64,000 nt of DNA, taken from assembly GCF_014109765.1 (NCBI RefSeq), contig NZ_CP059139.1:3600001-3664000 (forward strand). Reading direction: 5' to 3'. A program made the translations under genes and the position numbers. This document shows positions 35,836 to 46,075 of this stretch, piece after piece. The stretch is from Pseudomonas berkeleyensis. Lineage in GTDB: Bacteria; Pseudomonadota; Gammaproteobacteria; Pseudomonadales; Pseudomonadaceae. The notes under the pieces are model-generated. The model saw only the letters and a list, made by a program, of their open reading frames with translations, did no database searches and was not told the DNA's origin. Numbering within the stretch: position 1 is the stretch's first letter; every line of letters starts with the position of its first letter.

Positions 35836-36969
35836 ATGTACGTGTTTCATGATGAGTTTCCCCAAGAAAACGGACTGCGCTATCTGAACCACGCGGCGGT
35901 CGCTCCCTGGCCGAAACGCAGTGCTGAAGCGGTTCGGAAGTTCTCCGAAGTGAACGTGAGCAGTGGCGCACGTGACTATTCAGACTGGCTGAAGTTGGAG
36001 CGTAGCCTACGCGAACGCCTTATGCGTCTGATGAACGCATCAAGCACCGGCGATATCGCACTGGTCAAGAATACGTCCGAAGCACTCTCCTTCGTGGCCT
36101 TCGGCCTGGATTGGCGCCCGGGCGACCAGGTGATCATCAGCGACGAGGAGTTTCCCTCCAACCGCATCGTCTGGCTGGCATTGGCCGCTCAAGGCGTAGA
36201 GGTGGTCGAGGTCAGCCTGAGCGGTGCAGACCCTGAAGCCGACCTGCTCGCCGCCATCACACCACGCACACGCCTGCTGTCGATCAGCGCCGTGCAGTTC
36301 GCCAGCGGCCTGCGCCTGGATCTGCCGCGTCTCGGCCGGGGCTGCCGTCAGCACGGCGTACTGTTCTGCATCGATGCCATCCAGCAGCTCGGCGCCCTGC
36401 CCTTCGACGTCCAGGCCTATGACTGCGACTTCGCCATGGCCGACGGTCACAAGTGGATGCTCGGCCCGGAAGGTCTGGGCGTATTCTATTGCCGCAGCGA
36501 AGTGCGCGGCCAACTCAAGCTGCACGAATACGGCTGGCACATGCTCGAACATGCCGGCGACTACACCCGCACGGATTGGCAGCCGGCACGCAGCGCACGG
36601 CGCTTCGAGTGCGGCAGCCCGAATATGCTCGGCGCCTTCGCCCTGGAGGCGAGCCTGTCGCTGCTCGAGGAGGTCGGTATGGACAAGGTCGGCGCACTGG
36701 TGGAAGAACGGGTGCAACGTCTGAGCGATGGCATTCGTGCACTACCCGGCTCAGTCATCCACAGCCCTCTCGACACAGCACGCCGCGCCGGCATTCTCAG
36801 CTTCAGCCTGGCGGGCTGGGAGAATCCGACGCTTTATCAGCGCTTGCGCGAGGAGCAGGTGATCTGCGTACAACGTGGGCCAGGTGTCCGCCTGTCGCCT
36901 CATTTCTATACCAGTGAGCAGGTGATCGAGGAAACACTGGGGCTTCTAACCCAGCTGGCAAAAGGGTGA
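35836..36969 (+). CDS. class V aminotransferase-fold PLP enzyme
   Basis: A 377-residue PLP-dependent enzyme of the class-V (cysteine desulfurase/isopenicillin epimerase/kynureninase) fold. Lys206 in MADGHKWMLGPEGLG is the PLP-binding lysine; SVQFASG-like ISAVQFASGLRLDL and the Asp of CIDAIQQLGA (pyridine-nitrogen partner) are conserved. A loop Cys as in SufS or IscS is not apparent, so a desulfurase role is less likely than an aminotransferase or lyase role. I start at the ATG at 35836; ATG at 35806 would add ten residues. Neither has a good ribosome site. Confidence 0.75.
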   Translation: MYVFHDEFPQENGLRYLNHAAVAPWPKRSAEAVRKFSEVNVSSGARDYSDWLKLERSLRERLMRLMNASSTGDIALVKNTSEALSFVAFGLDWRPGDQVIISDEEFPSNRIVWLALAAQGVEVVEVSLSGADPEADLLAAITPRTRLLSISAVQFASGLRLDLPRLGRGCRQHGVLFCIDAIQQLGALPFDVQAYDCDFAMADGHKWMLGPEGLGVFYCRSEVRGQLKLHEYGWHMLEHAGDYTRTDWQPARSARRFECGSPNMLGAFALEASLSLLEEVGMDKVGALVEERVQRLSDGIRALPGSVIHSPLDTARRAGILSFSLAGWENPTLYQRLREEQVICVQRGPGVRLSPHFYTSEQVIEETLGLLTQLAKG

Positions 36970-37059
36970 GGACTCAGCAGCGGCCGCGGTATTCCAAATC
37001 TGTTTAAAAAACACCCAATTCAGCCTGGACGCTCGCCTCTCATGACCAATACTGGAACT

Positions 37060-37179
37060 TACTGGTGTGCGGCATCTCCCCCCAAGTGCCCCGCCAGCCA
37101 AGGTACCGTGGATCGCGTACCTTGATTTACTCCTAATGGTCTTGACCCGGATTCATCCCCCAGAATCCGGGTTTTTTTT
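37060..37179 (+). ncRNA. rgsA: probable RgsA (P16) small RNA
   Basis: Between a class-V aminotransferase gene and tatD there is a stretch with three consecutive hairpins and no frame: GGCA (37071-37074) with TGCC (37087-37090), AAGGTAC (37100-37106) with GTACCTT (37117-37123), and a strong intrinsic terminator (37145-37179). A promoter-like CAATACT at 37047-37053 would start a transcript near 37060, about 120 nt long. In P. aeruginosa the RpoS-dependent RgsA sRNA lies immediately upstream of tatD with this length, so I identify it by position and shape; sequence identity to the Rfam P16 family was not testable. Confidence 0.68.
37145..37179 (+). terminator. intrinsic terminator (3' end of the sRNA)
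   Basis: ACCCGGATTC (37145-37154) pairs perfectly with GAATCCGGGT (37163-37172), loop of eight, followed by eight T. One of the strongest terminators in the window, and too far (175 bp) from the preceding coding gene to be only its own terminator. Confidence 0.92.
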
Positions 37180-37291
37180 GCTCAGCAGATCGACGCTTCT
37201 GTAGGAAGGGTCAGCCGCCTTGATTTCACAGAATCTGGGCGCGGTGTAACCCAGCGCCGATTCCACACCTTATATCGCTTGGTGCGCATGG

Positions 37292-38582
37292 TGTTCAGCC
37301 GGGGGACATAGGTAACGGGTGTCGGGAGACATAGGTAACGCATTTAGGCTTACGGTGTTCATCGAATTGGGAGATCGAATGATGCCGTGGCTGGAGCGAA
37401 GCACTATGTCGATAAGGCGAGAGTTTGTTCTGCTGGCGGGGCAGCCCCAAAGTAATGTGCGGGAGCTCTGTCGGCGGTATGGCATCAGTCCCAGAACTGG
37501 CTACAAGTGGCTGGCTCGGTACCGTGAGCAAGGCGATGCAGGCTTGCAGGATCGATCTCGGCGTCCTCTGAGCAGTCCAGGGCGTAGCGATCCGAAGCTG
37601 GAACAAACGGTGGTGCAATTGCACCACCGCTATCCCTATTGGGGCGCTCGCAAACTGCGAAGCTTGTTGATGACTGCAGCTATTGATCCGCCTCACCACA
37701 GCACCATCGACGCAATCCTCAAGCGCTACGATTGCCACGTCCTCTACCACAATGAACAGTCGCAAGCGCCGGCTAACCGCCGTTTCGAGCATCCCAACCC
37801 GAACGACCTCTGGCAGATCGACTTCAAGGGTAACGTCCCCCTCAATGATCGCCGTTCGCCTTGTTGTCATCCCTTGACCCTGCTGGACGATCACTCGCGC
37901 TTTTCGCTCTGCTTGCAAGCCTGCCAGGGAGAGCGACTGGAACTGGTCAAACCACATCTGATCGAGGTTTTCCGTCAGTACGGCTTGCCGCTGCGTATCA
38001 CCGCCGACAATGGGCCGCCTTGGGGTTCGAATATTGCCGGTGGGCTATCGAAGCTGGAGGTTTGGCTGATGCGGCTGGGGATCGAAGTCAGCCATAGCCG
38101 ACCTCATCATCCACAGACTCAGGGCAAGCTGGAGCGCTTCCACCAGACACTCAAACGCGAAGTGCTGCATCGCGCGTTCAGCGACTTGCAGCATTGTCAG
38201 CAAGTGATGAGCCGTTGGCGAGACGAGTACAACCATTACCGTCCGCATGAAGCACTTGATCAACGGCCGCCCATAGAGCGCTATCGGCCAAGTCCACGAA
38301 ACTACCCGGAGCAACTGCCAGCCATCGAATATGAACCGGGAGATCACGTTGTAAACGTACGTCAGACCGGGCAGGTGTATTTCAAAGGGCTCAACGTCTT
38401 CGTAAGCGGAGGTCTGTATGGAGAGAAGGTCGCCATACGCTCAACCGCTGAAGAGGGTGTCTACGATGTGGTATTCATCCGCAAAACGCTGCGTCAAATA
38501 GACCTGAGGCAACGGGCAACATGATCATCAACCTGTTACCCATGTCTCCCGACAGGTGTTTACCATGTCCCCCGGCTGAACA
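37292..38582 (+). mobile_element. complete IS481-family insertion sequence, 1291 bp
   Basis: Ends TGTTCAGCCGGGGGACAT at 37292 and its inverse at 38565-38582; the imperfect inverted repeats extend to about 48 bp. Each end holds two tandem GACAT..GTAAC-type boxes, probably transposase-binding sites. A 5-bp direct repeat CATGG flanks it (37287-37291 and 38583-38587). One intact transposase gene fills the interior. The TGT...ACA termini, size and transposase type agree with IS481. Confidence 0.93.
37382..38524 (+). CDS. IS481-family DDE transposase
   Basis: A 380-residue transposase. N-terminal helix-turn-helix region (residues about 20-60: NVRELCRRYGISPRTGYKWL) and an rve-type catalytic core with the acidic triad: Asp in NDLWQIDFKG, Asp in ITADNGPPWG and Glu in QGKLERFHQTLKRE. 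The frame is intact with no stop or frameshift, so the element may be active. ATG codons at 37379 and 37382 are adjacent; the second gives the better spacing (8 bases) from GGGAG. An open extension further upstream runs into the terminal repeat and is not used. Confidence 0.92.
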   Translation: MPWLERSTMSIRREFVLLAGQPQSNVRELCRRYGISPRTGYKWLARYREQGDAGLQDRSRRPLSSPGRSDPKLEQTVVQLHHRYPYWGARKLRSLLMTAAIDPPHHSTIDAILKRYDCHVLYHNEQSQAPANRRFEHPNPNDLWQIDFKGNVPLNDRRSPCCHPLTLLDDHSRFSLCLQACQGERLELVKPHLIEVFRQYGLPLRITADNGPPWGSNIAGGLSKLEVWLMRLGIEVSHSRPHHPQTQGKLERFHQTLKREVLHRAFSDLQHCQQVMSRWRDEYNHYRPHEALDQRPPIERYRPSPRNYPEQLPAIEYEPGDHVVNVRQTGQVYFKGLNVFVSGGLYGEKVAIRSTAEEGVYDVVFIRKTLRQIDLRQRAT

Positions 38583-38610
38583 CATGGCGCACCCTACAGT
38601 TCGTTGTGTG

Positions 38611-39393
38611 TCAGGCCACGCTCGCCAGCGGGAACAGACGTTTGAAGTTGCTCGAGGTCTGCTCGGCAAGCGTCTCGTAACTCACGCCACGCAGCACGGC
38701 CAGGTACTCGGCCACTTCACGCACATATTGCGGCAGGTTGGGTTTGCCACGATGGGGCACCGGCGCCAGATAAGGCGAGTCGGTTTCCACCAGCAGACGG
38801 TCGACCGGCACCTGACGCGCCACCTCGCGCAAGGCCTCGGCATTGCGGAAGGTGACGATACCGGACAGCGAAATATAGAAACCGATATCCAGCGCCGCCT
38901 TGGCCATTTCCCAGTCTTCGGTGAAACAGTGCAGCACGCCGGCCTGCGGCAGCGCCGCTTCGCGCAGCAATGCCAGGGTATCGGCGCGGGCTTCGCGGGT
39001 ATGCACGATCACCGGTTTGCCGGTGATACGCGCGGCGTCCAGATGCAGCCGGAACGAGGCCTGCTGCAACGCGGCGGACTCCGGCTCGTAGTGATAGTCC
39101 AGCCCCGTCTCGCCGATGGCCACCACCTTCGGATGCGCCAACTCGCCGAGCAGCCAATCCAGAGCAGGCTCAGCGCCAGGCTCGAGATCCAGTGGGTGAA
39201 CGCCAACCGAACAATCGACATCCGGGTAACGCTCGGCCAGGTTCTTCACTGTTGCGGCGTTGTCGGCACTCACGCCGATGCACAGGAAATGGCCAACACC
39301 TGCGGCACGCGCCGCGTCCAGGGCAGCATCCAGCGAACCGCCATGGGCGGCGAGGTCGAGACGGTCTAGGTGGCAGTGGGAATCGATCAGCAC
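38611..39393 (-). CDS. tatD: TatD-family metal-dependent DNase
   Basis: A 260-residue TIM-barrel metal-dependent hydrolase: HxH at His6 and His8 (IDSHCHLDRLD), Glu in AIGETGLDYHYE, His in VIVHTREA, His in GVLHCFTEDW and Asp in LVETDSPYLAP. The family acts as a 3'-5' exonuclease/deoxyribonuclease. It is the last gene of the rightward cluster read on the minus strand (pilZ-tatD), and its 3' end now abuts the IS481 insertion at 28 bp. Confidence 0.92.
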   Translation of the reverse strand: MLIDSHCHLDRLDLAAHGGSLDAALDAARAAGVGHFLCIGVSADNAATVKNLAERYPDVDCSVGVHPLDLEPGAEPALDWLLGELAHPKVVAIGETGLDYHYEPESAALQQASFRLHLDAARITGKPVIVHTREARADTLALLREAALPQAGVLHCFTEDWEMAKAALDIGFYISLSGIVTFRNAEALREVARQVPVDRLLVETDSPYLAPVPHRGKPNLPQYVREVAEYLAVLRGVSYETLAEQTSSNFKRLFPLASVA

Positions 39394-39457
39394 AGCGACA
39401 ACTCGGGCAATGACAAAGCCCGAATTGTAATCGAAAGCGGCGGATGCCTGGTCGTGC

Positions 39458-39494
39458 GGGAGGGGCTTTAGCCGCGACGATACGAGTTCGCGGC
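39458..39494. repeat. REP-like hairpin between tatD and pilZ
   Basis: GGGAGGGGCTTTAGCCGCGA starting at 39458, with GCCGCGA (39471-39477) pairing to TCGCGGC (39488-39494). The sequence resembles the widespread Pseudomonas REP of the form GGAG.GGCTT.AGCCGCGA. It lies just after the pilZ stop and may stabilise or terminate the upstream transcript. Confidence 0.5.
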
Positions 39495-39502
39495 CAGATG
39501 AC

Positions 39503-39859
39503 TTACATCGTATGGGTCGGGCGGTCGGACTTCAGCGCACCGGCCAGGTAGGTCTCGATCTTGTTGCGCGCGGTGTTGTCACCGTCATTGAACTGCACGC
39601 CGACACCGGCAGCGCGGTTGCCCTGGGCGCCTTTCGGGGTGATCCACACTACCTTGCCGGCCACCGGAATCTTTTCCGGCTCGTCCATCAGGTTGAGCAG
39701 CATGAACACTTCGTCACCAAGCTTGTAGCTCTTGTTGGTGGGGATGAAGAGGCCGCCATTCTTGATAAAAGGCATGTACGCCGCATAGAGCACGGACTTG
39801 TCCTTGATGGTCAGGGACAGAATTCCGTTACGGGGGCCCAGATTGGGTGGCAGGCTCAT
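39503..39859 (-). CDS. pilZ: type IV pilus assembly protein PilZ
   Basis: A 118-residue PilZ-domain protein, founding member of the family, required for type IV pilus assembly and twitching through FimX and PilB. It lacks the RxxxR and D/NxSxxG motifs of c-di-GMP-binding PilZ domains, in keeping with the known non-binding nature of PilZ itself. The sequence MSLPPNLGPRNGILSLTIKD is the standard start. The gene lies between holB and tatD as in other pseudomonads. Confidence 0.93.
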   Translation of the reverse strand: MSLPPNLGPRNGILSLTIKDKSVLYAAYMPFIKNGGLFIPTNKSYKLGDEVFMLLNLMDEPEKIPVAGKVVWITPKGAQGNRAAGVGVQFNDGDNTARNKIETYLAGALKSDRPTHTM

Positions 39860-39985
39860 TGGCGCATTCCTGGCAGCTATTGCGTAGTGCCCGATTCTAG
39901 GGCCTGTGCGGGCTCGCGTGCAAACCGCTGGCCAGCATACTGCTAGCAGAATGTGACGCCCTGCCGAATCCGCCAGAACCTTGCA

Positions 39986-41612
<1,627 letters not shown>

Positions 41613-42668
41613 TTATTCAGTGTCGGCAGCCGCGCGTGGTGCGGGGCTGGAACGGTAATCGGCACGGCGCTTGAGCTGGTATTCGCGCACCGCGCGGTTG
41701 TGCTCGTCCAAGGTTCTGGAGAACACATGGCTGCCGTCGCCTCGTGCGACGAAATACAGCGTGGAACCATCGAGCGGATTGAGCGCCGCATTGATCGCCT
41801 CACGGCCGACCATGGCGATCGGCGTGGGCGGCATGCCATCGATGGTGTAGGTGTTGTAGGGCGTCGGCGTACGCAGGTCGGCACGGGTAATACGGCCGTT
41901 GTAGCGCTCGCCCATACCGTAGATCACCGTGGGGTCGGTCTGCAGACGCATGCCGATGCGCAGGCGGCGCACGAATACCCCGGCGATTTCACCGCGCTCC
42001 TCGGGTACGCCGGTTTCCTTCTCGATCATCGACGCCATGATCAAGGCATCGTAGGGCTCACGATAGGGCAAGCCCTCGGCACGCTTTTGCCATTCCTCAG
42101 CCAGTACGGCTTCGAGACGCGCATTGGCCTGCTTGAGCAGATCCTCATCGCTCATACCGCGCACATAGCGATAGGTATCGGGGAAGAAGCGTCCTTCCGG
42201 GTTCTGTCCGGCGAGACCTAGACGCTCCATCAACTGGGCGTCGGTAAGATCGGCCAGACGCTGCTCAAGGCGCTCCTGGCGACCTAACGCAGCACGCACC
42301 TGGCGGAAATTCCAGCCCTCGACCAGGGTCAGGCTGTACTGCACCACTTCACCACGCTGCCACAGACCAAGCATGTCCTTGGCAGTGTGCTCGGGCAGCA
42401 GTCGATACTCGCCACTGTGCAAGGCTGGCGCGCGCAGGTTGAATCGCCAGTAAAGACGCAGCCAAAGGGCATTGTCGATCACGCCCTCCGCCTCCAGGCG
42501 ATTGAGCAGACCGCTCGGGGTGGCACCGGTCGGCACCTCCAGCAGCATTTCTTCAGTCAGATGCAGGGGTTGCTCCAGCGCCCTCTGCTGTTGCCAGGCG
42601 GCTCCCACCACCAGCAACGCAGCCAGCAGCACGCCGCATTCGAGCAGCACCAAAATCTTGCGTAGCAC
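41613..42668 (-). CDS. mltG: endolytic murein transglycosylase MltG
   Basis: A 351-residue inner-membrane-anchored (one N-terminal helix, residues about 4-26) enzyme of the YceG family that cleaves nascent peptidoglycan and sets glycan chain length. The catalytic Glu is at about 216 in MIEKETGVPEERGEIAGVFVRRL. LysM-like and YceG domains span the periplasmic part. Start is GTG (MLRKILVLL), close to the pabC stop (three bases between). Confidence 0.93.
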   Translation of the reverse strand: MLRKILVLLECGVLLAALLVVGAAWQQQRALEQPLHLTEEMLLEVPTGATPSGLLNRLEAEGVIDNALWLRLYWRFNLRAPALHSGEYRLLPEHTAKDMLGLWQRGEVVQYSLTLVEGWNFRQVRAALGRQERLEQRLADLTDAQLMERLGLAGQNPEGRFFPDTYRYVRGMSDEDLLKQANARLEAVLAEEWQKRAEGLPYREPYDALIMASMIEKETGVPEERGEIAGVFVRRLRIGMRLQTDPTVIYGMGERYNGRITRADLRTPTPYNTYTIDGMPPTPIAMVGREAINAALNPLDGSTLYFVARGDGSHVFSRTLDEHNRAVREYQLKRRADYRSSPAPRAAADTE

Positions 42669-42671
42669 CAG

Positions 42672-43487
42672 TTATTTACTCAGTAGGTCGCAAACGATGG
42701 CCTGCAGTTTACGGGTGAGCGGCCCGACCGACCAGTGTCGCTCTTGCAGCGCCCGCACAGGCCAGATGCCGTAGAGGCTGTTGCAGAGAAAGACTTCGTC
42801 CGCACTCAGCAGTTCGGCGAAGGAAATATCGCGTAACTCGATGGACAACCCGAGCAACTGCGCCTGCTGCAGGATTTCGGCGCGCATCACACCGGCCACC
42901 CCACAGCGCGACAGATCGGCAGTGACCAGCCCGCCGGCCACGACCAGAAACAGATTGCTGTACACCCCTTCGATGACACGGCCGCTGCTGTCACGCATCA
43001 GCCCTTCGGCGCACTCGGCATCCTGCCACTCGGCACGCGCCAATACCTGCTCCAGGCGGTTGAGGTGCTTGAGTCCGGCCAATACAGGTTGCTCGGCCAG
43101 CCGGGTTACGCAGGGGAACAGACGCACGCCCTGCTCGGCATGCACAGCGGGATACTGCGGCAGCGGAGCCGCCTGCAGGATACGCAGTGGCTGGCAGGGT
43201 TGTGGCGGTGCGTAACCTCGCTGCCCCTCGCCGCGGGTGACGACCAGCTTGGCCACCCCCTCGCCGAGCTGCGCAGCGAAGGCCTGTAATTCGGCCTCCA
43301 TCTGCGCCAGATCGAGCGGGATGGACAGGCGCCGACAACCATCGGCCAGGCGCGCCAAATGTCGCGCCAGCAGCGGGATACGCCCACCGCGCACGGCGAT
43401 GGTCTCGAACAGACCATCGCCGTAAGCCAGGCCACGGTCGCGAACCGACAACTGCTCGCCGGGCGCGCCGTTGACCCAGCTGCGCAT
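42672..43487 (-). CDS. pabC: aminodeoxychorismate lyase
   Basis: A 271-residue class-IV PLP enzyme that converts 4-amino-4-deoxychorismate to p-aminobenzoate and pyruvate for folate. The PLP Lys is in AGLKHLNRLEQVLAR, and RGLAYGDGLFET is the N-terminal family signature. The ATG overlaps the fabF stop by one base. Genes for PabA/PabB are not in the window. Confidence 0.93.
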   Translation of the reverse strand: MRSWVNGAPGEQLSVRDRGLAYGDGLFETIAVRGGRIPLLARHLARLADGCRRLSIPLDLAQMEAELQAFAAQLGEGVAKLVVTRGEGQRGYAPPQPCQPLRILQAAPLPQYPAVHAEQGVRLFPCVTRLAEQPVLAGLKHLNRLEQVLARAEWQDAECAEGLMRDSSGRVIEGVYSNLFLVVAGGLVTADLSRCGVAGVMRAEILQQAQLLGLSIELRDISFAELLSADEVFLCNSLYGIWPVRALQERHWSVGPLTRKLQAIVCDLLSK

Positions 43488-44731
43488 CAGCCGTTGAACC
43501 GACGGAACAGCAGCGAGCCGTTGGTGCCGCCAAAGCCGAAGGAGTTCGACAGGGCGATCTCGATCGGCCTGGCTTTGGCCTGATGCGCAACGAAGTCCAG
43601 ATCGCAGCCTTCGTCCGGCTCGTCCAGGTTGATCGTCGGCGGCGCGACCTGATCACGGATCGCCAGCACGCTGAAGATCGCCTCCACCGCACCAGCGGCG
43701 CCAAGCAGGTGGCCGGTCATCGACTTGGTCGAGCTGACCGAGAGCTGGTAGGCGTGATCACCGAACACGCTCTTGACTGCCGCGGCTTCGGCGATATCGC
43801 CAGCCGGGGTCGAAGTGCCGTGAGCGTTGATGTACTGCACCTGATCGGCATTGATGCCAGCATCACGCAGCGCCGCCTTCATGCAGCGGGCAGCACCGGC
43901 GCCATCTTCGGGCGGCGAAGTCATGTGGAAGGCATCGCCACTCATGCCGAAGCCAATCAGCTCGGCATAGATGGTGGCGCCACGCGCCTTGGCATGTTCC
44001 AGCTCTTCCAGCACCAGGGCGCCAGAACCATCGGAGAGCACGAAACCATCACGACCCTTGTCCCAGGGACGACTTGCCTTGGTCGGCTCATCGTTGCGAG
44101 TCGACAGTGCGCGAGCAGCGCCGAAACCACCCATACCCAGACCGCAGGCAGCCATCTCGGCGCCACCGGCAACCATCACGTCAGCTTCGCCATAGGCGAT
44201 GTTGCGTGCGGCCATACCAATGCAATGGGTACCCGTGGTGCACGCCGTGGTAATGGCGTAGTTCGGCCCCTGCAGACCCAGATGGATCGACAGGAAGCCG
44301 GAAATCATATTGATGATCGAGCCCGGCACGAAGAACGGCGAAATACGCCGCGGCCCCTGCTCATGCAGCGATCTGCAGTTGTTCTCGATATTGGTCAGGC
44401 CGCCGATGCCGGAGCCCATGGCCACGCCGATACGCTCACGATTGGCGTCAGTGACCTCCAGACCGGAGTCACGCATTGCTTGGAAGCACGCAGCGAGGCC
44501 GTACTGAATGAATAGGTCGAGCTTGCGCGCCTCCTTGGCGGAGAGGTACTCCTCGACATTGAAACCTTTGACCGACCCGCCAAAACGGGTGGAGTAGGCG
44601 GACAGGTCCATGTGTTCAATCAGACCGATGCCACTGCGCCCGGCCAAAATGCCCTGCCAGCTGCTCGGCACATCGTTACCCAGCGGCGACAGCATGCCCA
44701 TACCGGTAACCACGACGCGTCTACGCGACAC
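43487..44731 (-). CDS. fabF: beta-ketoacyl-ACP synthase II
   Basis: A 414-residue condensing enzyme (KAS II) that extends acyl-ACP with malonyl-ACP. Cys164 ([10 protein letters not shown]), His in [11 protein letters not shown] and His in [14 protein letters not shown] form the active site. Start is GTG with AGAGGAG upstream. It is separated from acpP by a terminator-like hairpin, so its expression is probably lower than that of acpP. Confidence 0.96.
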   Translation of the reverse strand: MSRRRVVVTGMGMLSPLGNDVPSSWQGILAGRSGIGLIEHMDLSAYSTRFGGSVKGFNVEEYLSAKEARKLDLFIQYGLAACFQAMRDSGLEVTDANRERIGVAMGSGIGGLTNIENNCRSLHEQGPRRISPFFVPGSIINMISGFLSIHLGLQGPNYAITTACTTGTHCIGMAARNIAYGEADVMVAGGAEMAACGLGMGGFGAARALSTRNDEPTKASRPWDKGRDGFVLSDGSGALVLEELEHAKARGATIYAELIGFGMSGDAFHMTSPPEDGAGAARCMKAALRDAGINADQVQYINAHGTSTPAGDIAEAAAVKSVFGDHAYQLSVSSTKSMTGHLLGAAGAVEAIFSVLAIRDQVAPPTINLDEPDEGCDLDFVAHQAKARPIEIALSNSFGFGGTNGSLLFRRFNG

Positions 44732-44775
44732 AGCAATCTCCTCTTGTTCTACTCAGGCGCTGCAGGCGCCTTGCA

Positions 44776-44816
44776 CGTAAAGAAAAGCCGCACGCCTGAT
44801 TAGGGCAGTGCGGCTT
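44776..44816 (-). terminator. attenuator-type terminator between acpP and fabF
   Basis: On the minus strand AAGCCGCAC (44808-44816 read in reverse) pairs with GTGCGGCTT (44785-44793), followed by TTCTTT. It stands after acpP and before fabF on the same strand, and should partly stop acpP transcripts, allowing a short, abundant acpP mRNA. Confidence 0.72.
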
Positions 44817-44842
44817 CTCTCGGTCAGAAAGCTGACTGTGAC

Positions 44843-45079
44843 TTATTGCGCGTGGGCAGTCACGTAGTCGATAGCTTCCTGAACGGTGGTGATCTTCTCG
44901 GCTTGCTCGTCCGGGATCTCGGTCTCGAATTCTTCCTCGAGAGCCATCACCAGCTCAACGGTGTCAAGAGAGTCGGCACCCAGGTCTTCAACGAAGGAAG
45001 CGCTGTTGGTGACTTCCTCTTCCTTGACGCCAAGTTGCTCGGCAACGATTTTCTTGACGCGTTCTTCGATGGTGCTCAT
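44843..45079 (-). CDS. acpP: acyl carrier protein
   Basis: A 78-residue acidic carrier protein. Ser37 in [10 protein letters not shown] takes the 4'-phosphopantetheine arm. It shuttles acyl chains among FabD, FabG, FabF and PlsX, all encoded here. AGGAG lies upstream of the ATG. A good sigma-70-like promoter precedes it, so it has its own transcription start as well as read-through from fabG. Confidence 0.97.
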   Translation of the reverse strand: MSTIEERVKKIVAEQLGVKEEEVTNSASFVEDLGADSLDTVELVMALEEEFETEIPDEQAEKITTVQEAIDYVTAHAQ

Positions 45080-45130
45080 ACCTTGTTTTCACTCCTATTG
45101 GACAAATCCAGGCAGCTGGTAGCGGCCAAG

Positions 45131-45158
45131 TGTATAGAAAGGGTTTTTAGCATTTCAA
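45131..45158 (-). promoter_or_regulatory. promoter of acpP
   Basis: On the minus strand: TTGAAA (45153-45158), 16-bp spacer, TATACA (45131-45136), about 45 bp upstream of the acpP start codon. It agrees with the known high, independent expression of acpP. Confidence 0.68.
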
Positions 45159-45280
45159 GCTGAATGCCGGGGAGCCCCCAGGAACACTTCAACGATCTGT
45201 CTATAAACCTGTTGCAGCTTTATAACGGATTTTAGACAGCCACTATGACAGTTTTCTGATGGCTCGCGTCACATTCGAGA

Positions 45281-45300
45281 GCCTTCGATCATTCGAAGGC
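45281..45300. terminator. hairpin after fabG
   Basis: GCCTTCGA (45281-45288), loop TCAT, TCGAAGGC (45293-45300). The T-run (CCCTTTTT) lies on the plus-strand side, where it forms part of the fabG stop; on the minus strand, the direction of fabG, there is no T-tract. It may act as a terminator of antisense transcription or as an mRNA 3' stabiliser. Confidence 0.4.
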
Positions 45301-45307
45301 GCCCTTT

Positions 45308-46051
45308 TTAGCTCATGTACATACCGCCGTTCACCGGGATAGTAGCCCCTGTGACATAACCTGCGCCATCGGAAGCCAGGAAACCGACCACCTTGGCGAT
45401 CTCTTCTGCCTGACCCAGACGGCCCAGCGGAATCTGCGTCAGCAGTGCATCGCGCTGACCTTCCGGCAGTTCGCGAGTCATATCGGTATCGATGAAACCA
45501 GGCGCTACCGAGTTGACCGTGATACCGCGAGAACCGACTTCACGCGCCAGGGCACGGCTGAAACCTTCCAGACCGGCCTTGGCTGCTGCGTAGTTGACCT
45601 GACCGGCATTGCCCATCGCACCGACCACGGAGCCGATGTTGATGATGCGCCCGAAACGCGCCTTGGTCATGCCGCGCAGCACGGCCTTGGACAGACGGTA
45701 GAGGCTGTTCAGGTTGGTGTTGATGACGTCATGCCACTCGTCGTCCTTCATGCGCAGCATCAGGTTATCGCGGGTGATGCCGGCGTTGTTGACCAGAATC
45801 AGCGGCTGACCAAGATGTTGCTGGATGTGTTCGAGGGTGGTGGCAACGGATTCGTCGTTGCTCACATCGAGCACCAGGCCGGCACCTTCGACGCCATTGG
45901 CCTTCAGGGTCTCGGCGATGCGCTCGGCGCCCGAAGGACTGGTGGCGGTGCCGATGACGATGGCGCCCTGACGGCCCAGCTCCAGGGCGATTGCCTGGCC
46001 GATACCACGACTGGCGCCAGTGACCAGCGCGACTTTACCTTGCAGACTCAT
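45308..46051 (-). CDS. fabG: 3-oxoacyl-ACP reductase
   Basis: A 247-residue SDR enzyme that reduces beta-ketoacyl-ACP with NADPH. The Rossmann motif TGASRGIGQAIA, the NNAGIT motif and the catalytic Ser (INIGSVVG), Tyr and Lys (NYAAAKAG) are intact. It follows fabD by 24 bp on the minus strand. The stop codon lies next to a hairpin. Confidence 0.97.
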   Translation of the reverse strand: MSLQGKVALVTGASRGIGQAIALELGRQGAIVIGTATSPSGAERIAETLKANGVEGAGLVLDVSNDESVATTLEHIQQHLGQPLILVNNAGITRDNLMLRMKDDEWHDVINTNLNSLYRLSKAVLRGMTKARFGRIINIGSVVGAMGNAGQVNYAAAKAGLEGFSRALAREVGSRGITVNSVAPGFIDTDMTRELPEGQRDALLTQIPLGRLGQAEEIAKVVGFLASDGAGYVTGATIPVNGGMYMS

Positions 46052-46075
46052 GTTCTTCTCCTTTCAAAACCCGTT

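Larger units (their letters stand above)
37281..38597. repeat. palindromic repeat split by the IS481 element
   Basis: GGTGCGCATGG (37281-37291) before the element and CGCACCCTAC (38588-38597) after it join, with one copy of the CATGG duplication removed, into a 21-bp sequence that is the exact reverse complement of 6730-6750. So the element landed in the centre of a pre-existing GTAGGGTGCGC repeat. Confidence 0.85.
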
